Positions 29,090-38,142 of a DNA stretch of 64,000 bases are shown here, in pieces; positions within the stretch are counted from its first letter, which is position 1, and every line of letters starts with the position of its first letter. The stretch lies in NCBI GenBank assembly GCA_900466605.1, contig UBMU01000015.1, positions 1 to 64,000 on the forward strand. The letters are read 5' to 3'. The notes below the pieces were generated by a model. It did no database searches. It had not been told where the DNA came from and worked only from the letters and a program-made list of their open reading frames with translations. The position numbers and the translations under genes are program-made. The DNA comes from Hyphomicrobiales bacterium. Lineage in GTDB: Bacteria > Pseudomonadota > Alphaproteobacteria > Rhizobiales > Rhizobiaceae.

Positions 29090-30049
29090 TCAGCCGTGTG
29101 ACGCGTTTGCGCGGCGTTCGGCACGCAGGCCAAGCATATACATCGCGACCGTCGCCCCCGCAATGGCGGTGATATCGGCATGGTCATAGGGCGGCGAGAC
29201 CTCGACGACGTCGGCGCCCCTGATATCCAGCTGGTGCAGACGCTGCAGCACCGAAAGGATCTTGGCGCTCGAAGGGCCGCCGGATACCGGCGTACCGGTG
29301 CCGGGCGCAAAGGCGGGGTCAAGGCAGTCGATATCGAAGGTCAGATAGGATGGCGCCCCACGGGTGTGCGAGATGATCGTCGAGGCGATGTCACCTGGAC
29401 TCATGTCCTCGAGCTGATAGCCATAGAGGATGTGAATGCCGAAATCCTCGGGTGCATGGGTGCGGATGCCGATCTGGATCGAACGATCCGGGTCGATGAT
29501 GCCGTCCCGCGCCGCCCTCGCCACGAACGAACCGTGATCGATCCGCCTGTTATCGTCGAACCAGGTGTCCTGATGCGCGTCGAACTGGACCAATGCAAGG
29601 GGGCCATGCTTTGCCGCGTGCGCCTTTAGGACGGGCCAAGTGACGAAATGGTCGCCGCCAAGGGTCAGCATGAAGGCGCCACTGTCGACAATGGTCTTGG
29701 ACTGCCTTTCTATTGCTGCAGGCGTCTCGTGGTGATTGCCGTAGTCGAGCAGGCAGTCGCCATAGTCGATCACGGCCATCTCGGAAAATAGATCGCGGTT
29801 GAAGGGATACTGAGGGTCGTTATCGAAGATCGCCGACGCACGCCGTATCGCCTGCGGCCCGAATCGCGTCCCCGGCCGATTGGAGGTAGCGGCATCGAAA
29901 GGAATACCCCAGACCACGGCGTCCGCGCCGGTCAGGTCCTTGGTGAAACGGCGGCGCATGAACGAGAGTGCCCCGGCAAAGGTCGGGTCGCTAGCTGCCG
30001 AGGTCAGGCTCGTTGCCGTGAAGGCATGATCGATCGACTTGTTGGCCAA
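29090..30049 (-). CDS. speB: Agmatinase / ureohydrolase
   Basis: The 319-residue protein belongs to the arginase family: manganese ligands lie in GGDHFVTWP, QFDAHQDTW and TFDIDCLDPAFAPGTGTP. Agmatinase converts agmatine to putrescine and urea. I use a TTG start (30049, product ANKSIDHAFTATS after Met) because GAGGAG lies six bases before it; the ATG at 30103 would add 18 residues that overlap this site. The pairing with argC is common in rhizobia. Confidence 0.9.
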   Translation of the reverse strand: MANKSIDHAFTATSLTSAASDPTFAGALSFMRRRFTKDLTGADAVVWGIPFDAATSNRPGTRFGPQAIRRASAIFDNDPQYPFNRDLFSEMAVIDYGDCLLDYGNHHETPAAIERQSKTIVDSGAFMLTLGGDHFVTWPVLKAHAAKHGPLALVQFDAHQDTWFDDNRRIDHGSFVARAARDGIIDPDRSIQIGIRTHAPEDFGIHILYGYQLEDMSPGDIASTIISHTRGAPSYLTFDIDCLDPAFAPGTGTPVSGGPSSAKILSVLQRLHQLDIRGADVVEVSPPYDHADITAIAGATVAMYMLGLRAERRANASHG

Positions 30050-30140
30050 GAGATGCTCCTCGAGGTGTACTGTTCGTCTATGCCTACCAGAAACGAATCT
30101 CAAACCGAAAGCGCAAAGCTGGCCGCTGGTGCGAGCCGGT

Positions 30141-30443
30141 CTACCGCGGTAATTTGTCGGCGAGGACTTCGGGAGTCTTGAGCTGCGGAGCCTCGGCCAA
30201 TAGCTCCTCCGCTCGGGCCATCAGCGCTGCGGCCACCTTGCCATTCAGATGTGCCTGGCGGCCAGCGTCGTCATCGAAGGCATCGAAGATGGCGAACGTG
30301 CTCGTGTCATAGCGAACGGCGAACCACGCCACCGTAGCGGGCTCTTGTTCCACAAGAGCCTGCGCGCTTTTCAGGAAAGTCGCGACTTCTTCTTCCTTGC
30401 CGGGCTTTGCTTTTAGTTCGACATAGATTGCGTGCTTCGTCAT
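30141..30443 (-). CDS. Antibiotic biosynthesis monooxygenase (ABM) domain protein
   Basis: The 100-residue protein is one ABM ferredoxin-like domain: AIYVELKAKPGKEEEVATFL, then TFAIFDAFDDDAGRQAHLNG. Small ABM proteins include quinol monooxygenases and heme-degrading enzymes; the substrate here is unknown. GGGAGG stands six bases before ATG 30443. It lies 91 bases upstream of speB on the same strand. Confidence 0.85.
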   Translation of the reverse strand: MTKHAIYVELKAKPGKEEEVATFLKSAQALVEQEPATVAWFAVRYDTSTFAIFDAFDDDAGRQAHLNGKVAAALMARAEELLAEAPQLKTPEVLADKLPR

Positions 30444-30523
30444 TCCTGCCTCCCTTGGCCTGCGCACGAAGCGCATGGAATGCGGTAGAACTGGCAAGGG
30501 AACGAGACGCTTCAAGCGGTCGC

Positions 30524-30556
30524 CAAAAGAAAAGGCCGGGCAAGAAGCCCGGCCTT
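30524..30556 (-). terminator. Terminator after rpsI
   Basis: Read on the minus strand, AAGGCCGGG and CCCGGCCTT form a 9-bp stem around a seven-base loop, followed by TTTCTTTTGG. It lies 25 bases after the rpsI stop. Confidence 0.85.
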
Positions 30557-30580
30557 CGCAATTCCGTATTCCGGTAGCGA

Positions 30581-31048
30581 TTAACGCTTGGAGAACTGGA
30601 ACGAACGGCGGGCCTTGGCCTTGCCGTACTTCTTACGTTCAACAACGCGGCTGTCGCGGGTCAGGAAGCCACCCTTCTTCAGGACCGAGCGCAGGCCTGG
30701 TTCGAAGTAGGTGAGAGCCTTGGAAACGCCGTGACGAACGGCACCGGCCTGGCCGGAAAGACCGCCACCGGCAACGGTAGCGATGATGTCGAACTGGCCT
30801 TCGCGGGCGGCAGCAACGATCGGCTGGCGCAGAATCATCTGCAGAACCGGACGAGCGAAGTATTCCACCATTTCCTTGCCGTTGACGATGATCTTGCCGG
30901 AGCCCGGCTTGACCCATACACGAGCAACAGCGTTCTTGCGCTTGCCGGTCGCGTAGGAGCGGCCAAGCGAGTCGACCTTGCGGACGTGAACCGGAGCAGC
31001 AGCTGCTTCGGACGTGCCGAGATCCTTCAGGGAGGAGAGGTCAGCCAT
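30581..31048 (-). CDS. rpsI: 30S ribosomal protein uS9
   Basis: The 155-residue product has an N-terminal extension (about 25 residues) before the uS9 core [20 protein letters not shown], and ends [11 protein letters not shown], whose terminal Lys-Arg reaches P-site tRNA. It is separated from rplM by only two bases. Confidence 0.97.
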   Translation of the reverse strand: MADLSSLKDLGTSEAAAAPVHVRKVDSLGRSYATGKRKNAVARVWVKPGSGKIIVNGKEMVEYFARPVLQMILRQPIVAAAREGQFDIIATVAGGGLSGQAGAVRHGVSKALTYFEPGLRSVLKKGGFLTRDSRVVERKKYGKAKARRSFQFSKR

Positions 31049-31050
31049 TC

Positions 31051-31515
31051 TTAGGCGCTCCTTACGTTCTTCTTGTTCAGCTTGGCGACGTCGAGAACGA
31101 CAGGCTGCTGTGCTTCATGAGGATGATTGGAACCAGCGTAAACGCGGAGGTTCTTCATCTGGCGACGACCGAGCGGGCCACGCGGAACCATGCGCTCAAC
31201 AGCCTTTTCGAGAACGCGCTCCGGGAAGCGGCCTTCGATGATCTGGCGAGCAGTACGTTCCTTGATACCGCCGGCAAAACCGGTGTGCCAGTAGTAGACC
31301 TTGTCGGAATACTTCTTGCCGGTGAATACGACCTTGTCAGCATTGATAACGATGACATTGTCGCCGTCGTCAACGTGAGGAGTGAAGGTAGCCTTGTGCT
31401 TGCCACGCAGACGCATAGCGATAACAGAAGCGAGACGACCAACGACCAGCCCTTCGGCGTCGATGATAACCCACTTCTTCTCCACCTCTGCAGGCTTCTG
31501 GGAGAAGGTTGCCAT
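31051..31515 (-). CDS. rplM: 50S ribosomal protein uL13
   Basis: The 154-residue product starts [20 protein letters not shown] and contains [20 protein letters not shown] and RAVEGMLPKG-like [20 protein letters not shown]. uL13 is an early 50S assembly protein. It is first in the rplM-rpsI operon, with a recognisable promoter about 125 bp upstream. Confidence 0.97.
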   Translation of the reverse strand: MATFSQKPAEVEKKWVIIDAEGLVVGRLASVIAMRLRGKHKATFTPHVDDGDNVIVINADKVVFTGKKYSDKVYYWHTGFAGGIKERTARQIIEGRFPERVLEKAVERMVPRGPLGRRQMKNLRVYAGSNHPHEAQQPVVLDVAKLNKKNVRSA

Positions 31516-31639
31516 AGTAGTTACTCTCTTTTGGATCCCTTGGCCCGAAGGCGAAAGGGCGTTTCTTGTTGCTTGGTTTGGCGGTCCGAAGACACGCCAA
31601 AAAGAAAGCAGCCCGGAAAGGCTGCATTTCTGGCGGTGT

Positions 31640-31667
31640 GTATAGAGACAAAGCGGACTGTGGTCAA
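31640..31667 (-). promoter_or_regulatory. Predicted housekeeping promoter of rplM-rpsI
   Basis: On the minus strand TTGACC (31667-31662) and TATACA (31644-31639, overlapping CTATAC) stand 17 bases apart, a good match to the rhizobial sigma-70 consensus. Transcription would begin near 31632, giving a leader of about 115 bases in front of rplM. Confidence 0.6.
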
Positions 31668-31739
31668 TATTGTGTAGTCTGAGTATTATAAAAATAATAA
31701 AGCAAAATCAATATGTTAATAATGTGGTATTGTATTACC

Positions 31740-32171
31740 TCATATTTCTCTCGGAGGAATGGAGTAAGTCGCGGTGGCCTGGGCGATCAACTCATCTGCA
31801 TTCTCCTGAAAAATCGAGGCGTCGATGACGGCGAGGCGCTTGCCGAGCTTGAGAATCCGACAGGTGCAGGTGGTTGGCCTCAGCTTGGGCAGGCGCAGGA
31901 AATTGATGCTGAGATTGGTGGTAACAGCCAGCGCGACCGGCCCGATATGCGCCAGTACCGCCGCATAAGCCGTGACGTCAGCCAGTGTGAAGAGGGCCGG
32001 GCCGGAGACGGTGCCGCCGGGGCGCAAATGCCTCTCACTCGGATCGAGCCGCATCGAGACGCTGCCGGGTTTGATCTCGGTAATGGTGAAAACACGCCCA
32101 TCCGTGTGGATCTGCGGAAAATCCGTATCCAGAAAACGATGGAGTTCGTCGATCGTCATGATCGGCTGCAT
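31740..32171 (-). CDS. PaaI-type hotdog-fold thioesterase
   Basis: The 143-residue protein has the hotdog signature HLRPGGTVSGPALFTLADVT (about residues 49-68), where the Gly-Gly and Asp place it among PaaI-like acyl-CoA thioesterases. It would hydrolyse a CoA thioester; the acyl group is unknown. ATG 32171 follows GAGG by seven bases. It diverges from an enoyl-CoA hydratase gene, which fits fatty or aromatic acyl-CoA metabolism. Confidence 0.85.
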   Translation of the reverse strand: MQPIMTIDELHRFLDTDFPQIHTDGRVFTITEIKPGSVSMRLDPSERHLRPGGTVSGPALFTLADVTAYAAVLAHIGPVALAVTTNLSINFLRLPKLRPTTCTCRILKLGKRLAVIDASIFQENADELIAQATATYSIPPREI

Positions 32172-32244
32172 GACTTTGCCTCGAAATTGCTTGTCGCCTG
32201 TGGCAGAACAATTAACACGAAAAAGCAATGCAGGGAGTTAGACG

Positions 32245-33078
32245 ATGGCCGAAGTTGTATCCTTTCGGAAGGACCCGAGCAAAGCAGGCGAGGGCGCGCT
32301 CGTCATTCCGCATTTGAGCGACGGCATCCTGCGGCTGACGCTCAGTAATCCGCCTGCGAATGCACTCTCGATCGCTGTCATGGAAACCCTGATCGGTGAA
32401 CTTCAAAGCGCCGCGGAAGACGCTGCTGTTCGCGTGATCATCATCGCGTCGACGGGTAATGTCTTTTCCGCAGGTCATGACCTCAAGGAGTTGACGGCGC
32501 ATCGCGTCGACGAGGATGGCGGCGAGGCATTCTTCGAAGAAACCTTCGCGTTGGCTGCCGATCTCATGCTGGAGATCACGCGTCTTCCCAAGCCTGTCAT
32601 TGCCGAGATCGATGGCCTTGCAACAGCAGCCGGCTGCCAGCTTGTCGCGTCCTGCGACCTTGCAATCTGCACCGACACGGCAACCTTCTGCACGCCGGGC
32701 GTCAATATCGGCCTGTTCTGCTCGACGCCAATGGTGGCGGTCTCGCGCGCAGCGCATCGCAAGCAGGCGATGGAGATGCTCCTCACCGGCGAGACGATCG
32801 ACGCCTCGACCGCCAAGGATTTCGGGCTGGTGAACCGCATCGTGCCGAAACAGTACCTGACGCAGGTCGTCACAAAGTATGCGGCCGTCATCGCAAGCAA
32901 ATCGCCGCTGACGCTGAAGATTGGCAAGGAGGCGTTTTACCGCCAGCTCGAAATGCCGATCGAGGAGGCTTATAGCCATGCAGCGCAAGTGATGGTCGAC
33001 AATATGCTGACGACCGATGCCGAGGAAGGGATCGGAGCTTTCCTCTCCAAGCGCATGCCGCAGTGGACCGGCGAATAG
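32245..33078 (+). CDS. Enoyl-CoA hydratase/isomerase family protein
   Basis: The 277-residue crotonase-fold protein has the oxyanion-hole segments VFSAGHDLKEL (about residues 73-83) and ATAAGCQLVASCDLAICTD. The second catalytic glutamate position (usually in PELG) reads TPGVNIGLFC, so it resembles the ECHDC3 branch, whose hydratase activity is uncertain. GGGAG lies before the ATG. It diverges from the thioesterase gene 74 bp away. Confidence 0.85.
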   Translation: MAEVVSFRKDPSKAGEGALVIPHLSDGILRLTLSNPPANALSIAVMETLIGELQSAAEDAAVRVIIIASTGNVFSAGHDLKELTAHRVDEDGGEAFFEETFALAADLMLEITRLPKPVIAEIDGLATAAGCQLVASCDLAICTDTATFCTPGVNIGLFCSTPMVAVSRAAHRKQAMEMLLTGETIDASTAKDFGLVNRIVPKQYLTQVVTKYAAVIASKSPLTLKIGKEAFYRQLEMPIEEAYSHAAQVMVDNMLTTDAEEGIGAFLSKRMPQWTGE

Positions 33079-33915
33079 CTAGCCGAGTTTCAGGATAAGC
33101 CCGCCGAGCGCGATGATCGCGCCCGCGACGTAACGCCAGGGGCTCGCCTTTTCCTTCAGTATGATGACGGAAATCAGAAGCGCGAAAAGTATGGACGTCT
33201 CGCGCAGGGCCGCGACCGTTGCGACCGGCGCCTTGGTCATTGCCCAGAGCGCGAGGCCGTAGGACGCAATCGATCCGCCGCCGCCGATAAGGCCGCGCCA
33301 CCAATTGTAGCGGACGTGCACCGCGACTGCGACAGCACCCCGCTTGGAGATAGCCCAGGCGAACAGCAACACGGGCGGCAGCAGCGACATCCACAGCGTA
33401 TACGAGATTGCATTGCCGGAGACGCGGGCGCCAATACCGTCCACATAAGTGTAGGTGGCAATAACGCATGCGTTGGCGAGAGCTAGCCTGATCGCGTGGC
33501 CGCCGCCCTTTCTGGCCTCGAAGGCTAGCGTCAGGATACCTGCGCAAATCGTCATCGTTCCGATAAGCGCGCCGGTTGATAGCTTCTCATTCAGGATGAA
33601 GCCGCTGGTCGCCGCAATCAGAAGCGGCGCGCACCCGCGCATCAGCGGATAGACGAGGCCGATGTCGCCTGCACGATAAGCCCCGGCAACAAGCTGGAAA
33701 TACACGAACTGGAGGATTGCCGAAGCGCCGATGAAGGGCCATGCCGCTGAGTTCGGCAATGGCAGGAACATCAGGAAGGGAAGGGCGCAGACGGCGCCGC
33801 CCGCGGATATGAGGCTGGCGTCCAGCGACTTGTCCGTGCCCGCCTTGATCATGGCGTTCCACGTTGCGTGCAGCATGGCACCAAACAGAACGAGCAGGAT
33901 GACGTGGAGCGGCAA
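33079..33915 (-). CDS. EamA/DMT family transporter
   Basis: The protein of about 278 residues has ten hydrophobic helices in two EamA repeats, ending with RETSILFALLISVIILKEKA and YVAGAIIALGGLILKLG. It is a drug/metabolite-type exporter or importer of unknown substrate. The frame is open further upstream, but the natural N-terminus looks like PLHVILLVLFGAMLHATWNA, so I use TTG 33915; the next ATG (33876) would cut the first helix. It converges with the hydratase gene. Confidence 0.78.
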   Translation of the reverse strand: MPLHVILLVLFGAMLHATWNAMIKAGTDKSLDASLISAGGAVCALPFLMFLPLPNSAAWPFIGASAILQFVYFQLVAGAYRAGDIGLVYPLMRGCAPLLIAATSGFILNEKLSTGALIGTMTICAGILTLAFEARKGGGHAIRLALANACVIATYTYVDGIGARVSGNAISYTLWMSLLPPVLLFAWAISKRGAVAVAVHVRYNWWRGLIGGGGSIASYGLALWAMTKAPVATVAALRETSILFALLISVIILKEKASPWRYVAGAIIALGGLILKLG

Positions 33916-34328
33916 AAAAGACCACCAGATGGTGTGAAAACTGATTGTTAAGATGCTTGTTACGCTGCTCTTGGTAAAAAGCAATCCCGTTCGATGCAGT
34001 GATGCAGCTGACTTGAGTTCAACCGCGTACGCGAAGCAACTGCGAGCTGTGTCGATGCTGCCTGTCAAAAAGAGGAACGTACACCAGAAGTGTTTATTCT
34101 GTAGTCGCTTATTCAACTATGAGGCGTTGCTAACATACGCAAGAACATATGCGAACATATACAGGATATACATAGAACATAGGCGGCGACTGTCGTTGTG
34201 GTGCTTCAAATTTTACAGGAGTGTGACAAAGCCATCACAAAATCACTCGACCAGCCCAATCGTGTTGGCGCACACGTTTCAGCCAGTAAGCCTCTCGCAT
34301 CGCGATTTGGTACAGCAGGAGCCGACGT
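33916..34328. other. AT-rich intergenic region
   Basis: This 413-bp stretch is clearly richer in A and T than its surroundings, with repeated ACATA-type words around 34130-34185. A 132-codon plus-strand frame (33953-34351) has no ribosome binding site and no family resemblance. It may contain the promoter of the leftward transporter; otherwise I see nothing definite. Confidence 0.4.
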
Positions 34329-34658
34329 TTACAGCGAATAGTAGGGGATGAAAAACATCCCGTCCAGGTTGTCAATATCCTGGCAATTCAGCACGCGACA
34401 GCGCGGATTGTCCTTTGTCGGGATGGTCGTCCATTCAGCATATTTGTTGGCGTCGCAATAGTTGCTGTTGCGAATGTAGCGGTCGAACAGGGTCATGCCG
34501 GGCACCCGCTTCGACGGATACCGCAAAATCACGGCACCCTCATTGTGGATCGCTGCACGCGCAGCCTGGCAGCTTATCGTGAGTGAATTGTATCGCGAAA
34601 TGGCCAGCGCCGGGGAGGCGGCCATGACGACGGCGATCGCAACAATCAATTTTTTCAT
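34329..34658 (-). CDS. Small exported cysteine-containing hypothetical protein
   Basis: The 109-residue precursor starts MKKLIVAIAVVMAASPALAI, a clean signal peptide with an ALA cleavage motif. The mature part has four cysteines (ISCQAARA, SNYCDANK, RCRVLNCQD), which could form two disulfides in the periplasm. AAGGAGGA lies about eight bases upstream of the ATG, so translation is well supported. No domain is recognised. Confidence 0.75.
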   Translation of the reverse strand: MKKLIVAIAVVMAASPALAISRYNSLTISCQAARAAIHNEGAVILRYPSKRVPGMTLFDRYIRNSNYCDANKYAEWTTIPTKDNPRCRVLNCQDIDNLDGMFFIPYYSL

Positions 34659-34761
34659 CGGAACATCCTCCTTAGGCGTCCTAATTCCTATATACGCCGA
34701 AACGAACTGCCGGTTTCAACGAGCCATGAAATAAACGCAATCATTACCGGAGACGAAGCCC

Positions 34762-35190
34762 TTGAATCATGATAGGTATGAGGATGACTACATCCTTGAT
34801 ATTTTGCGTTCCGTGAAGACGATTGCCCTGACCGGCGCTTCGCCGAATCCTGCACGGCCGAGCAATGGCGTGATGGGCTATCTGCTATCACGGGGATACA
34901 ACGTCATCCCTGTAAATCCGGGCCAGGCAGGCAAGCAGATCCAAGGCCAAACGGTCCACGCCCGACTCGCCGATGTGCCCGTACCCGTAGACATGGTCGA
35001 GGTATTCCGGGCTTCTGAGTATCTATCCGGCGTTGTTGATGAGGCGTTGGCGATGAATCCGCAACCGAAGGTGATATGGGCGCAGCTTGGTGTGCGTGAT
35101 GATGCGGCTGCCGAAAGAGCCGAGGCTGCAGGCATTAAGGTGGTCATGGATCGCTGCCCCGCCATCGAGTATCCACGCCTGGTCCGCTAA
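34762..35190 (+). CDS. CoA-binding (Rossmann) domain protein
   Basis: The 142-residue protein is a single CoA-binding domain like YccU: KTIALTGASPNPARPSNGVM near residue 19, PVNPGQAGKQIQGQ and the C-terminal DRCPAIEYPRL. It probably binds CoA or a nucleotide. The start is TTG 34762 because the frame has no early ATG and GGAG lies ten bases upstream. It stands directly before metY. Confidence 0.85.
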   Translation: MNHDRYEDDYILDILRSVKTIALTGASPNPARPSNGVMGYLLSRGYNVIPVNPGQAGKQIQGQTVHARLADVPVPVDMVEVFRASEYLSGVVDEALAMNPQPKVIWAQLGVRDDAAAERAEAAGIKVVMDRCPAIEYPRLVR

Positions 35191-35300
35191 AGGGTCGGAT
35201 TTTTCAAATAACGTGCCTGGGTTGAAATAGAACGCGATTAACTTTTCGCGATCGTCGGCTATGCTCGCCGCCATTCGATCAAGCTGAAAGGGAGGGTTTC

Positions 35301-36584
35301 ATGGCTAATAACGGTCCGGGTTTCAATACGTTGGCAATCCATGCGGGGGCGCAGCCGGACCCCGCAACTGGCGCACGCGCGACGCCGATCTACCAGACGA
35401 CGGCTTACGTCTTCAACGATTCGGATCATGCCGCGGCTCTCTTCGGCCTGCAGCAGTTCGGCAACATCTATACCCGAATTATGAACCCGACCCAGGCTGT
35501 GCTGGAAGAGCGCGTCGCTGCGCTCGAAGGCGGTACTGCGGCGCTTGCGGTAGCATCCGGCCATGCCGCACAGGTGATCGTCTTCCACACGATCATGCGC
35601 CCCGGCGAGAACTTCGTTGCTGCAAAGCGGCTCTATGGCGGCTCGATCAACCAGTTCGGACATGCCTTCGATAATTTTGGGTGGGAGGTTCGCTGGGGCG
35701 ATTCCGGAGACCCGGCGAGCTTCGAAAGCCAAATCGACGGCAAGACGCGTGCGATCTTCATCGAGAGCCTTGCCAATCCGGGCGGCACGTTCGTCGACAT
35801 CGCCGCGATCGCTGCCGTGGCGCACAAGCATGGTCTGCCGCTGATCGTCGACAACACGATGGCCAGCCCCTACCTCATCAGACCAATTGAACACGGTGCC
35901 GATATTGTCGTGCATTCGCTGACGAAATTCCTCGGCGGCCATGGCAATTCGATGGGCGGCATCATCGTCGATGGTGGAACCTTCGACTGGTCGAAGTCCG
36001 GCAACTATCCGATGCTTTCCACTCCGCGGCCGGAATACAACGGCGTGGTCCTGCATTCGACCTTCGGCAATTTCGCATTCGCCATCGCCTGCCGCGTGCT
36101 AGGCCTGCGCGACCTTGGGCCAGCCATCTCGCCCTTCAATGCGTTCCTCATCCTGACGGGCATCGAGACGTTGCCGCTGCGCATGCAGCGCCACAGCGAC
36201 AATGCGATAGCGGTCGCAAAGTGGTTGAAGGCACACAGCAAGATTGCCTGGGTGAACTATTCCGGCCTTGAGGACGATCCGAACCATGCCCTGCAACAGC
36301 GCTACTCGCCGAAGGGCGCCGGCTCAGTCTTTACCTTCGGCGTCAAGGGCGGCTACGAGGCGGGCAAGACGCTGGTCGAGGGATTGGAACTCTTCTCGCA
36401 TCTCGCCAACATCGGAGATACGCGCTCGCTCGTGATCCATCCTGCGTCGACCACGCATCGCCAGTTGACGGACGAGCAAAGGATCGCAGCAGGCGCCGGT
36501 CCCGACGTTGTTCGTCTTTCGGTCGGGATCGAGGACGTGAAGGATATCATCGCCGATCTCGAGCAGTCGTTGGCGAAGATCTGA
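35301..36584 (+). CDS. metY: O-acetylhomoserine aminocarboxypropyltransferase (sulfhydrylase)
   Basis: The 427-residue PLP enzyme begins [20 protein letters not shown] and carries the PLP lysine in [11 protein letters not shown] (about residue 207) and YTRIMNPTQ near residue 58. It joins O-acetylhomoserine with sulfide to give homocysteine. GGAGGG precedes the ATG. The paired CoA-binding gene upstream and the cupin gene six bases downstream suggest a small transcription unit. Confidence 0.94.
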   Translation: MANNGPGFNTLAIHAGAQPDPATGARATPIYQTTAYVFNDSDHAAALFGLQQFGNIYTRIMNPTQAVLEERVAALEGGTAALAVASGHAAQVIVFHTIMRPGENFVAAKRLYGGSINQFGHAFDNFGWEVRWGDSGDPASFESQIDGKTRAIFIESLANPGGTFVDIAAIAAVAHKHGLPLIVDNTMASPYLIRPIEHGADIVVHSLTKFLGGHGNSMGGIIVDGGTFDWSKSGNYPMLSTPRPEYNGVVLHSTFGNFAFAIACRVLGLRDLGPAISPFNAFLILTGIETLPLRMQRHSDNAIAVAKWLKAHSKIAWVNYSGLEDDPNHALQQRYSPKGAGSVFTFGVKGGYEAGKTLVEGLELFSHLANIGDTRSLVIHPASTTHRQLTDEQRIAAGAGPDVVRLSVGIEDVKDIIADLEQSLAKI

Positions 36585-36590
36585 GGCGCT

Positions 36591-36935
36591 ATGGCAAACT
36601 ACTTGAGCTTTGACATCAACCGCGTCGAACCGGAGCTCGGGGCCCCGGATGCCGACCGTGTGTTGGAGGGCAACCCGCAGTTCAAGACCTGGAACCTGGA
36701 GGAGGCCGACGGCGGCCTCTATTCCGGGATATGGGAGGCATCGCCCGGCAAGTGGCGCATCGTCTATGATGAGTGGGAATATTTCAGCGTGCTTTCGGGC
36801 TACTCCATCGTCACGGAAGACGATGGCGTTCCCGTGCATCTTCGCGCGGGCGATCGGATGATCCTCAGGCCCGGCTTCAGGGGAAGCTGGGAAGTCGTTG
36901 AAACGACTCGCAAAGACTACGTCATCAAGCTGTGA
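36591..36935 (+). CDS. Cupin domain protein (DUF861-like)
   Basis: The 114-residue protein is one small cupin barrel: GIWEASPGKWRIVYDEWEYF, then HLRAGDRMILRPGFRGSWEV. The glutamates in DEWEYF match the DUF861/(S)-ureidoglycine aminohydrolase-like cupins. It starts six bases after metY and is probably co-transcribed; its role is unknown. Confidence 0.8.
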   Translation: MANYLSFDINRVEPELGAPDADRVLEGNPQFKTWNLEEADGGLYSGIWEASPGKWRIVYDEWEYFSVLSGYSIVTEDDGVPVHLRAGDRMILRPGFRGSWEVVETTRKDYVIKL

Positions 36936-36937
36936 TT

Positions 36938-37636
36938 TCAGCGCAGCATGAGGCTGAGCAGCGGGGCTGAAAGGACGTTGCCGAGGCCGACCAGAACCAT
37001 GACCAGGCCCGCAATGGTGCCTTCTTCGCCGCCGATCCGATGTGCCTTCGCCACGCCTGCGCCATGTGCGCCCATGCCGAAAAGCGCACCGCGTGACAGC
37101 TCCGATTTTGTCGGCATGAACCGCAACAATCCGTCGCCGATCGTTACTCCGAGAACGCCGGTGATAACAACGAAGACGGCCGTCAGGTCAGGAACGCCTC
37201 CGATATCGGCGGAGACAATCATCGCGAAAGGTGTGCTGACCGATCGCGGCAGCAGACTGGCGCGCAAGCTTCCATCGATGCCAAGCAGGCTCGCCAATGC
37301 CCAGGCAGAGGCAATCGCTGCAGAACTGCCAACCAAGGCGCCAATGGTCAGGGCCGGCCAGTGCCGCCGTATGATTGCCCGCTGTTCGTAGATCGGAACC
37401 GCGAACGCAACAGTCGCTGGCCCAAGCATCATCACCAGCCAGTGCGTCGCGCGGCTGTAATCGGCGTAGGACTCGCCCGCAGCGACCGCAATGGCGATCA
37501 GAATTGCTGGTGCGAAGACCAGCGGCGAGAGCCACACCCGCGGCCAGCGGTTGAACGCAGCTCTCGCAAGCAAATAGAATGCGATCGTCGCACTCGGCCA
37601 GAATAGCGTGAGGAGGAGCGCTTCAACGGTCGTCAT
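36938..37636 (-). CDS. lrgB: LrgB/CidB family membrane protein
   Basis: The 232-residue membrane protein has about seven helices with the LrgB motifs SVSTPFAMIVSADIGGVPDL, VITGVLGVTIGD and MGAHGAGVAKAHRIG. CidB/LrgB proteins act with LrgA holin-like partners in murein hydrolase control or in pyruvate or glycolate transport. It overlaps lrgA by 14 bases and ends two bases from the convergent cupin gene. Confidence 0.9.
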   Translation of the reverse strand: MTTVEALLLTLFWPSATIAFYLLARAAFNRWPRVWLSPLVFAPAILIAIAVAAGESYADYSRATHWLVMMLGPATVAFAVPIYEQRAIIRRHWPALTIGALVGSSAAIASAWALASLLGIDGSLRASLLPRSVSTPFAMIVSADIGGVPDLTAVFVVITGVLGVTIGDGLLRFMPTKSELSRGALFGMGAHGAGVAKAHRIGGEEGTIAGLVMVLVGLGNVLSAPLLSLMLR

Positions 37637-38039
37637 TGGCCGATGTCCCGATGTTCGAAGCAAGGCGAAGAGCCAGCTCCACGGAAAGAGCGGTTGTACA
37701 CATGACGACGATCGTCCCAGTCACGATCACTGCCAGAATCTTGATCCCCAGCAGACTAAGGAATTCCCGGTGATCGAGTACCGCAAGCACCGCCGGAACG
37801 AAGAAAAGAAGCATCTCCCCGATCAGCCATTGCGCACCGCGCTGAATGCTTGATGCCCTAAAGCGACCGGTTGTAAGAAGGCCGAGCACCAGAAACATCC
37901 CGATAACACTGCCAGGTATGGGCAGGCTCAGGAACCGCGCGGCTGCCTCGCCGGTAAACCAAAAGAGGACGATGAGGCCGATCTGGAACGCACTGTTCTC
38001 GCGAAGCAATGTTACGGATGGCAGGCGGAAGGCGCGCAT
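37623..38039 (-). CDS. lrgA: LrgA/CidA family holin-like protein
   Basis: The 138-residue membrane protein has four helices and the CidA/LrgA motif LPIPGSVIGMFLVLGLL (about residues 39-55), then LLFFVPAVLAVLDH. The frame is open to ATG 38123, so starts at 38087 or 38123 are possible; 38039 (MRAFRLPSVTLLRENSAF) gives the family length. It diverges from the LysR gene, which probably controls it. Confidence 0.85.
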   Translation of the reverse strand: MRAFRLPSVTLLRENSAFQIGLIVLFWFTGEAAARFLSLPIPGSVIGMFLVLGLLTTGRFRASSIQRGAQWLIGEMLLFFVPAVLAVLDHREFLSLLGIKILAVIVTGTIVVMCTTALSVELALRLASNIGTSANDDR

Positions 38040-38115
38040 GGCGGTATCTCGATGTTGAAAGCCAAACCATAATCGCGTTGCCGACATGAATAAAATGAAT
38101 TGATAGCATCCGTAT

Positions 38116-38142
38116 AATTCCATATGGGAATAGTATGGAATT
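38116..38142. promoter_or_regulatory. Inverted repeat over the LysR start codon
   Basis: AATTCCATA (38116-38124) and TATGGAATT (38134-38142) are perfect 9-bp arms with a 9-base spacer. The right arm includes the start codon of the LysR gene (ATG 38135). It is a likely LysR-type binding site for autoregulation and lrgAB control. Confidence 0.6.

Noticed and set aside
33953..34351. 132-codon plus-strand frame in the AT-rich gap
   Set aside because: No ribosome binding site, no signal peptide or domain, and it runs into the oppositely oriented exported-protein gene.
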